From Nitratifractor sp. (lineage in GTDB: Bacteria > Campylobacterota > Campylobacteria > Campylobacterales > Sulfurovaceae), in the NCBI GenBank assembly GCA_015485845.1, contig WFSU01000108.1, positions 1 to 9,107 on the forward strand: DNA of 9,107 nt, given 5' to 3'. This document shows, in pieces, positions 4,186 to 9,107 of the stretch; within the stretch, counting starts at the first letter, position 1, and the number at the start of each line of letters is the position of its first letter. The notes under the pieces were generated by a model that made no database searches, was not told the DNA's origin, and saw only the letters and a list, made by a program, of their open reading frames with translations. Both the position numbers and the translations under genes were made by a program.

Positions 4186-6069
4186 TTGAATTATTACGAA
4201 ATTGTCCTTTTGAGGTCATCCGCCCCAACCTTGACCTACACCTCCACCCAAAAGCTCACCATAGGCTCTATCGTATCGGTACCGCTGAAAACGACGGTCA
4301 AAGAAGCCGTAATCCTTGATGAGGTGGATCAGCCCGATTTTGAGACGGCAGAGATACTATCCGTTACAGATCGGTACTACTCTTCCGAACAAATGTCCAT
4401 TGCCAAGTTTATTGCTGAATATTATTTCTCTTCGTTTTCGGAAGCTATATCATTATTTATTCCATACCGTAGGTCGGGATCCCCTGACCCCGACAATCGA
4501 CCATCAAATGATGTAGGTATGCACAAACGTCTGGATGTCGGGGTAGGGGTACCCCGACCTACATTGTCTCCTGAACAACAACAAGCCTACGACCAACTCC
4601 TCCAAACAGAGAAAGCTCTCCTTTTCGGTGTGACGGGTTCAGGTAAGACGGAAATTTTTATTTCGCTCATGTTTAAAATGCTTGAAGAGGGCAAAACCTC
4701 CATTTTCCTTATGCCTGAGATTTCGTTGACACCGCAGATGGAGAAGCGGCTCAAAGCCTACTTTGGCGATGCGGTGGCGATGTGGCATTCGAAGATCACG
4801 AAGAAGAAAAAAGCGCAGATCCTCGAAGGGATCGAGAATGGATCGATCCGGATCGTGGCCGGGGCGCGGTCGGCTCTGTTTGTGCCGATGCATGATTTGG
4901 GGCTTATCATTGTTGACGAGGAGCATGATGACAGCTACAAGGCCATGACCCGTCCGCGCTACCATGCACGGGATGTGGCGTTACTGATGGGGCAGAAACT
5001 CGGAGCCAGGGTTGTGCTTGCTTCGGCCACTCCCTCAACCGGAAGTTACCACAAGCTCGATGTGGTCAAACTCGACCGTCCGTATATCCAAACCAGAAAA
5101 CGGTATCGATTTGTCTCCGGGAAGGGGCTTACGCCAACGATTACGCAGGCAGTCGAAGCTAATTATGCATCGGGTAACCAATCGCTCGTCTTTCTCCCTA
5201 CACGGGGGAACTTCAAATACCTCACCTGTCCCAGCTGCGGGACGACGCACAAATGTCCGTTTTGTTCGGTGGGGATGGCGCTCCATCGTAAAGGACGGCA
5301 TCTGAAATGCCACTACTGCAACTACACCGAGCCGATCCGGGAGGGTTGCCCGATATGCGGATATGCACCGCTGAGCAGTGAGCGGATGGGGACGGTCGAG
5401 GCGATCGAGCAGCTCGAAGAGGCGATTCCCGGTCTCCGTATTGAGCAATTCGACAAAGACAGCATCACGACAGCGACCAAGCTCAAACAAGCATTGAAAC
5501 GTTTTGAATCCGGTGAAAGCCAAGTGCTGCTCGGTACCCAGATGCTTTCCAAAGGGCACGACTATGCCAATATCACGCTGAGCGTCATCCTTGGGTTGGA
5601 TTATATCAGTGGGCTGGCGGATTATCGAGCACGCGAGCGGGCGATGAGCCTCCTCTTTCAGATCGCCGGACGCAGCGGACGTGCTAGAGAAGCCGACGTA
5701 ATCGTCCAGACGGGTGACCCGGAGTTTTATCGGCCGTATCTCGGGGACTATGAGACGTTTCTGACCGAAGAGCTTGCCTTTCTCAAATCGGCCGGGTACC
5801 CCCCGTTTTCGTCACTGGCACGTATCCTGATCGCCCATAAGGACGAAGCCAAAGCCGCCAAGATTACCCTTGACACTGTCACACAGCTGCAAACGTTTGA
5901 CGCCTTCGAGATTATCGGCCACGGCAAAGCCCCCATCGAGCGGATTGCCGACAAATATCGTTTCGTTATTCTTCTCCGCTCCCCCAACCGTGTCCCACTT
6001 CTCAAGGCTCTTCACGCCGTCGATCGGCGGGAGATCGAGATCGACATGGATCCGGTGGAATTTTCGTGA
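4186..6069 (+). CDS. priA: Primosomal protein N' (replication restart helicase PriA)
   Basis: PriA is the superfamily 2 DNA helicase that recognises stalled forks and reloads DnaB. From a TTG start the protein has 627 residues, short beside E. coli (732) but close to the length I recall for Campylobacterota. Order: N-terminal 3'-end-binding domain (about 1-93); an odd linker (95-126) encoded by a palindromic repeat; helicase lobe 1 with Walker A GVTGSGKT (148-155) and DEEH (244-247); the PriA zinc region with eight cysteines (348, 351, 357, 360, 375, 378, 388, 391); helicase lobe 2 with the AGRSGRA motif; and a C-terminal domain. TTG at 4186 gives LNYYEIVLLRSS, where homologues begin, with AGAAGAGAGA upstream. 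An in-frame ATG at 4129 would add 19 residues unlike PriA and overlap the small ORF. The classical winged-helix domain seems reduced or absent. Confidence 0.95.
   Translation: MNYYEIVLLRSSAPTLTYTSTQKLTIGSIVSVPLKTTVKEAVILDEVDQPDFETAEILSVTDRYYSSEQMSIAKFIAEYYFSSFSEAISLFIPYRRSGSPDPDNRPSNDVGMHKRLDVGVGVPRPTLSPEQQQAYDQLLQTEKALLFGVTGSGKTEIFISLMFKMLEEGKTSIFLMPEISLTPQMEKRLKAYFGDAVAMWHSKITKKKKAQILEGIENGSIRIVAGARSALFVPMHDLGLIIVDEEHDDSYKAMTRPRYHARDVALLMGQKLGARVVLASATPSTGSYHKLDVVKLDRPYIQTRKRYRFVSGKGLTPTITQAVEANYASGNQSLVFLPTRGNFKYLTCPSCGTTHKCPFCSVGMALHRKGRHLKCHYCNYTEPIREGCPICGYAPLSSERMGTVEAIEQLEEAIPGLRIEQFDKDSITTATKLKQALKRFESGESQVLLGTQMLSKGHDYANITLSVILGLDYISGLADYRARERAMSLLFQIAGRSGRAREADVIVQTGDPEFYRPYLGDYETFLTEELAFLKSAGYPPFSSLARILIAHKDEAKAAKITLDTVTQLQTFDAFEIIGHGKAPIERIADKYRFVILLRSPNRVPLLKALHAVDRREIEIDMDPVEFS
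4469..4562 (+). repeat. REP doublet (REPIN-like palindromic element) inside the priA coding sequence
   Basis: A 26-bp arm beginning GTAGGTCGGG (4469-4494) is matched in inverted orientation by 4537-4562, identical at 22 of 26 positions, with 42 bp between. The right arm is itself a hairpin: GTCGGGGTA (4537-4545), loop GGGG, TACCCCGAC (4550-4558). This is the design of REP sequences paired as a REPIN, normally intergenic. Here it is read through as PriA residues 95-126, low-complexity and rich in Arg, Pro, Asp, Gly and Val, between the DNA-binding and helicase domains. No RAYT transposase gene is in the window. Confidence 0.85.
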
Positions 6070-6080
6070 GAAAATTCCAC
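6055..6080 (+). terminator. 11-bp hairpin with the priA stop codon in its loop
   Basis: GTGGAATTTTC (6055-6065), loop GTGA (6066-6069), GAAAATTCCAC (6070-6080): a perfect 11-bp stem with a GNRA-type tetraloop whose last three bases are the priA TGA. No T-run follows, so it is more likely a 3' end stabiliser or weak pause than an intrinsic terminator. Confidence 0.5.
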
Positions 6081-6124
6081 GTGAATAATTAATAGTGAAT
6101 AGTGAATAGTTATGGTATGCTTTT
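6081..6124 (+). repeat. Solo heptad repeat copy (GTGAATA type) after priA
   Basis: Four 7-bp units: GTGAATA, ATTAATA, GTGAATA and GTGAATA (6081-6108), followed by the tail GTTATGGTATGC and TTTT. The 44 bases match 7393-7436 at 42 positions. It starts directly after the stop hairpin of priA. Unlike the 7393 copy it has no inverted partner nearby. Confidence 0.88.
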
Positions 6125-6142
6125 ATATCATATATTATTTCG

Positions 6143-6306
6143 CGTAGGGTGTGCAATTGCACACCTGCCAACGGTTCCCCCCCCGGAAGCGGAGACTTCA
6201 GTCCCGCCCTAATGCATCAAGTAAATGGTGACCTTTGGGTGAGGCTGAAGCCTTCACTTCCAGATAAATCGCGATGCGATTTTGGTGTGCTATTGCACAC
6301 CCTACG
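6143..6306. mobile_element. 164-bp nested palindromic (REP/MITE-like) element between priA and ispG
   Basis: The ends are 23-bp inverted repeats starting CGTAGGGTGTGC (6143-6165 and 6284-6306), 22 of 23 identical. Each end is itself close to a full palindrome: GGTGTGCAATTGCACACC on the left, with one mismatch on the right. Inside is a second inverted pair of 21 bp (6185-6205, starting GGAAGCGGAGAC, and 6241-6261), 16 of 21 identical with only transitions. A 7-bp hairpin AAATCGC GAT GCGATTT lies at 6266-6282 and a run of eight C at 6177-6184. There is no ORF. The 6070-6334 gap holds nothing else recognisable; the ispG promoter must lie within or before this element. Confidence 0.75.
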
Positions 6307-6334
6307 TGGATTGCATAGAATTTGAAGGATGATG

Positions 6335-7396
6335 ATGAAACCAAGAGTCCCCACTAAAAAAATTTATGTTGGCGATGTCGCTGTGGGCGGTGATGCCCCC
6401 ATCTCTGTCCAGTCGATGACCTACAGTGATACGCGGGATGTCGAAGCGACGGTTGCGCAGATCAATCGGCTCCATTTTGCTGGAGCGGATATGGTGCGGG
6501 TGGCGGTACCGGATATGGAAGCGGCACTGGCACTCAAGGCAATCAAAGAGCAGATATCATTGCCCTTGATTGCGGATATCCACTTCAATTACCGCTTGGC
6601 ACTCGAAGCGGCCAAATGGGTCGATGCTGTCCGGCTCAATCCGGGAAATATCGGAGAGAAAAGTCGCATCACCGAGATCGTCAAAGCGTGCCAGGAACGC
6701 AATCTACCTATCCGTATCGGGGTTAATTCCGGTTCATTGGAAAAAGAGTTTGATCAAAAATATGGCCCGACAGCCGAGGGGATGGTCGCCAGTGCCGAGT
6801 ACAACATCAAGTATCTCGAAGATCTTGGCTTTACCGACATCAAAATCTCTCTCAAAGCCAGTGATGTCGAGCGTACCGTCGACGCGTATCGGATGCTCCG
6901 CCCCAAAGTGCCGTATCCGTTTCACCTTGGGGTGACCGAAGCGGGGACAATCTTTCATGCGACGGTCAAGTCGGCTATCGGGCTGGGGACACTGCTGCTC
7001 GACGGGATCGGGGATACGATGCGGGTCTCGATCACCGGAGAGCTCGAAGAAGAGATCAAAGTGGGCAAAGCGATCCTCAAAGACTCCGGTCGGGTCAAAG
7101 ATGGGCTCAACATCATCTCCTGCCCCACGTGCGGACGGATCGAAGCCGATCTGGTCAGTGCCGTGGCGGAAGTCGAGCGTCGCACGGCTCACATCAAAGC
7201 CCCCATGGATGTCTCCGTCATGGGCTGTGTAGTCAACGCCATCGGCGAAGCCAAACATGCCGATGTCGCCATTGCTTTCGGCAAAGGGCAGGGGCTCATC
7301 ATGGTCAAAGGGGAAGTGATTGAGAAACTCCCGGAAGATCAGTTGGTCGATCAATTTGTGGAAGAGGTGGAGAAAATGGCGGAGACGTATGAGTGA
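6335..7396 (+). CDS. ispG: 4-hydroxy-3-methylbut-2-en-1-yl diphosphate synthase (IspG/GcpE)
   Basis: IspG is a cytoplasmic [4Fe-4S] enzyme that reductively opens 2-C-methyl-D-erythritol 2,4-cyclodiphosphate to HMBPP in the MEP pathway of isoprenoid synthesis. The 353-residue product has the TIM-barrel part first (opening KKIYVGDVAVGGDAPISVQS, with ADIHFNYRLAL and RLNPGNIG), then the iron-sulfur domain with CPTCGR (Cys263, Cys266) and GCVVNAIGEAK (Cys298, with Glu305 as the likely fourth ligand). This is the short bacterial form without the extra middle domain. Three ATG codons stand in a row at 6329, 6332 and 6335. AAGG abuts the first and lies six bases from the third, so 6335 is preferred; 6329 would add two methionines. 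The stop overlaps the heptad repeat that begins at 7393. Sequence closely resembles Campylobacter IspG. Confidence 0.97.
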   Translation: MKPRVPTKKIYVGDVAVGGDAPISVQSMTYSDTRDVEATVAQINRLHFAGADMVRVAVPDMEAALALKAIKEQISLPLIADIHFNYRLALEAAKWVDAVRLNPGNIGEKSRITEIVKACQERNLPIRIGVNSGSLEKEFDQKYGPTAEGMVASAEYNIKYLEDLGFTDIKISLKASDVERTVDAYRMLRPKVPYPFHLGVTEAGTIFHATVKSAIGLGTLLLDGIGDTMRVSITGELEEEIKVGKAILKDSGRVKDGLNIISCPTCGRIEADLVSAVAEVERRTAHIKAPMDVSVMGCVVNAIGEAKHADVAIAFGKGQGLIMVKGEVIEKLPEDQLVDQFVEEVEKMAETYE

Positions 7397-7554
7397 ATAA
7401 TTAATAATGAATAGTGAATAGTTGTGGTATGCTTTTCTTTCGAAAAGCTTTCATTGAAAGGGATAGGGAATGAATCAAATGTTTCAGTTTAAAATAATAG
7501 CATTGCATAGCAATGCAAACCGAAACTATTCACTATTTACTATTCACTATTCAC
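7393..7554. mobile_element. 162-bp MITE-like element with inverted heptad ends, between ispG and dnaB
   Basis: The left end has four GTGAATA-type units (7393-7420) and the tail GTTGTGGTATGC, then hairpin GCTTTTC TTTC GAAAAGC (7431-7448). The right end, on the minus strand, has four such units (7554-7527) and the tail GTTTCGGTTTGC, then hairpin GCATTGC ATA GCAATGC (7500-7516). So both ends share one plan: four heptads, a 12-base tail, and a 7-bp hairpin starting within the tail's GC. The 50 bases between hairpins hold no gene. The left end overlaps the ispG stop codon, and the right end stops 24 bases before dnaB. Confidence 0.65.
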
Positions 7555-7556
7555 CC

Positions 7557-7575
7557 AAAACTCCAACGGAGTTTT
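7557..7575 (+). promoter_or_regulatory. Hairpin enclosing the dnaB ribosome binding site
   Basis: AAAACTCC (7557-7564), loop AAC, GGAGTTTT (7568-7575): a perfect 8-bp stem with a three-base loop, ending three bases before the dnaB ATG. The only Shine-Dalgarno candidate, GGAG, is in the 3' arm and would be paired. This could lower or tune DnaB translation; whether it folds in vivo is unknown. Confidence 0.5.
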
Positions 7576-7578
7576 GAC

Positions 7579-9107
7579 ATGGAAAATCTATATAACCTCA
7601 ATGTCGAACGTGCTGTCCTCTCGGCGATCCTGTTTGACCCGCAGATTGTGGAGGATGTCGCTTCACGCCTGAAGCCGGAGGATTTTTATCTGCCGTTTCA
7701 TCAGCATGTGTTCGCCTCAATGGAAGAGCTCTCAATCGAAGAGAAACCGATCGATGAAGAGTTTCTGCGCAAGAAGCTTCTCAAAATCGGCAAGTTTGAT
7801 GAGGTGGCGATGGTCGATATCCTCTCGGCCAACCCCATCACCAACACCAAAGCCTACGTCGGAGAGATCAAAGCACATGCGAACAAACGGGCACTGGTCA
7901 CTCTGGCAACCGAGATCAAAAAAGTCACCATCGAAGATGATCTCGAAGCGGATGAGGTAATGAACCTCGTTGAGCGTAAGCTTTATCAGATTACCCAGGA
8001 GAGTACCTCGGAAGATTTTCGAGAGTCAGACGAAGTGACCGTGGCCATGATGGCGGAGATCAATCGCCTCAAAGCGATGGGCAACTCCAAACTCATTGGG
8101 GTCGATACCGGATTTCGCAACCTCAACGACCGAACGAGCGGTTTTGGTAAAGGGGATCTTGTCATCGTCGCGGCACGCCCGGCTATGGGAAAATGCCTTG
8201 GGAAAGGTACGCGTGTCGTGATGCATGACGGAACACTTAAAAACGTCGAAGATGTCAAAGTGGGCGATCAGCTGATGGGAGATGATTCGACACCACGGCG
8301 GGTACTTTCTTTGGCCAGAGGGCGGGAAGAGATGTACTGGGTGCGCCAAAACAAAGGGATCGACTATCGCGTCAATAAATCGCATATTCTTTCTTTGAGG
8401 CGTTCACGGAACGAAGGGTCTCATACTCACGGTGACGTTCTCAATATTGAGGTAGGGGATTATATCGAGAAAACCGATAAATTTAAATCCAATTATAAGG
8501 GATACAAAGTCGCCATTGAATTCGAGGAAAAGCCTCTTGAGGTGGAGCCGTATTTTTTGGGTCTTTGGCTGGGGGATGGGCGCAGTTCGGATGTGCGAAT
8601 TGCCAGTGAAGATGAAGAGGTTGTCGCGTATCTGCATGCGTATGCAGAGCGCCTTGGGATGCAGGTTCATACCTACGAGGCTGAGGGGAAATGCCCTATG
8701 TATGGGATCACTCATCCTGATAAAACAGTGATGATGAAGGATTCATTGCAAGCAAAATTACGCAATCTCGGTCTGATTGGCAACAAGCATATCCCCCACA
8801 GCTATACGGCCAATTCGGCTGAGAACCGTCTGCAGCTTTTGGCAGGATTGTTGGACAGTGATGGGTATTATGATGCACAATACCACATCATGGAGATCAC
8901 CCAAAACAGCAAGGCATTGGCTGAGCAGATCAAGTATTTGGCAGATACTTTGGGGTTCCGCACGTCACTTATTGCCAAAAAAGCCTCCATAAAAGCACGC
9001 GGTTTTGAACGAGAAGTTTGGCGGGTACGCATTGCAGGAAACTTAGAGATCATCCCGACACGGATTGCTCGCAAACAGCCACGACCATTGGCCTCCAACC
9101 GTGACCA
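7579..9107 (+). CDS. dnaB: Replicative DNA helicase DnaB, split by an intein; 3' end outside window
   Basis: DnaB is the hexameric helicase that unwinds the replication fork and binds primase. The frame stays open to the window edge. Residues 1-205 are host protein: the N-terminal domain begins MENLYNLNVERAVLSAILFD (with KPEDFYLPFHQHVF near 34-47), a helical linker follows, and the ATPase domain starts around LIGVDTGFRNLN (about 173-184). The Walker A motif ARPAMGK ends at Lys205. DnaB normally continues with Thr, but here Cys206 opens an intein. The rest of the visible frame (304 residues) is intein; the remaining ATPase core must lie beyond 9107. The start ATG is the one matching DnaB N-termini, and its Shine-Dalgarno lies in a hairpin. 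DnaB is essential, so splicing must be efficient if this is the only copy. Confidence 0.96.
   Translation, partial: MENLYNLNVERAVLSAILFDPQIVEDVASRLKPEDFYLPFHQHVFASMEELSIEEKPIDEEFLRKKLLKIGKFDEVAMVDILSANPITNTKAYVGEIKAHANKRALVTLATEIKKVTIEDDLEADEVMNLVERKLYQITQESTSEDFRESDEVTVAMMAEINRLKAMGNSKLIGVDTGFRNLNDRTSGFGKGDLVIVAARPAMGKCLGKGTRVVMHDGTLKNVEDVKVGDQLMGDDSTPRRVLSLARGREEMYWVRQNKGIDYRVNKSHILSLRRSRNEGSHTHGDVLNIEVGDYIEKTDKFKSNYKGYKVAIEFEEKPLEVEPYFLGLWLGDGRSSDVRIASEDEEVVAYLHAYAERLGMQVHTYEAEGKCPMYGITHPDKTVMMKDSLQAKLRNLGLIGNKHIPHSYTANSAENRLQLLAGLLDSDGYYDAQYHIMEITQNSKALAEQIKYLADTLGFRTSLIAKKASIKARGFEREVWRVRIAGNLEIIPTRIARKQPRPLASNRD
8194..9107 (+). other. Intein with LAGLIDADG homing endonuclease inside DnaB (C-terminal part outside window)
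   Basis: The intein starts with Cys1 in CLGKGTRVVMHDG (splicing block A), directly after the P-loop lysine. Block B is RVNKSHILSL, with the catalytic histidine at intein residue 64; the usual threonine three residues before it is Asn here. Two endonuclease motifs are present, FLGLWLGDG (121-129, Asp128) and LAGLLDSDG (216-224, Asp223), 95 residues apart, both with the catalytic acid retained. This indicates a full-size intein with a possibly active homing endonuclease, not a mini-intein. Blocks F and G, with the terminal His-Asn and the +1 residue, are not in the window. Thr is expected at +1 because DnaB P-loops read GKT. Confidence 0.95.

Noticed and set aside
5035..5559. Minus-strand 174-codon open frame within priA
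   Set aside because: It is antisense to the zinc and helicase motifs of PriA, with no start signal or recognisable protein.
6177..6184. Run of eight C as a phase-variable tract, common in Campylobacter
   Set aside because: It lies inside a noncoding palindromic element, not in a gene or at a promoter spacer that can be recognised, so a switching role has no support.
6734..7354. Minus-strand 206-codon open frame within ispG
   Set aside because: It is the antisense shadow of an intact, highly conserved ispG; composition is atypical and there is no ribosome binding site.
7470..7577. 35-codon ORF just before dnaB
   Set aside because: Much of it is translated from the inverted heptads and hairpin (NYSLFTIHYS is simply the repeat read as protein), and it has no spaced ribosome binding site.

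Overview
The window looks like chromosomal DNA of a Campylobacterota (Epsilonproteobacteria) species, probably a free-living one. Base composition is mixed, with GC-rich housekeeping genes and AT-rich pilin genes and spacers. Evidence: IspG and PriA read like the Campylobacter/Sulfurimonas-type proteins; the prepilins have the R-x-(G/A)-FTMIEL leader typical of that phylum; promoters rest on strong or extended TATAAT boxes without clear -35 boxes. From memory, Campylobacter jejuni has a similar order: uvrB opposite two small hypothetical genes, a prepilin-like gene, priA and then ispG. So the backbone is probably ancestral, with repeats and an intein added here.

Layout. 1-1643 (minus): uvrB, 3' end cut off by the window. 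1661-2269: a region bounded by inverted arrays of a 7-bp repeat, holding a minus-strand four-helix-bundle protein gene (1810-2172). 2321-2809: two small genes of unknown function, the first a coiled coil. 2908-3399 and 3517-3993: two prepilin-like genes. 4085-4171: a 28-codon ORF. 4186-6069: priA with a probable TTG start and a palindromic REP-doublet element read through in frame. 6070-6334: no gene, but a stop-codon hairpin, a heptad repeat copy and a nested palindromic element. 6335-7396: ispG. 7393-7554: a small MITE-like element with heptad inverted ends. 7579 to the end: dnaB, interrupted at the Walker A lysine by a LAGLIDADG-type intein that runs off the window.

How the genes relate. 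UvrB (excision repair), PriA (restart of collapsed forks) and DnaB (replicative helicase) all serve genome maintenance. IspG makes isoprenoid precursors, and the pilins probably serve a surface or DNA-uptake machine. No dedicated pathway links them.

The most unusual content is repetitive. Seven copies of one repeat type occur, each with exactly four 7-bp units; six of them are followed by a tail starting GTT, and five of those match a GTT..(T/G)GT(A/T)TGC pattern. In two places the copies face each other as inverted ends, once around a four-helix-bundle gene and once around 100 bp of noncoding DNA. This suggests a little-described mobile element and its non-autonomous derivative.
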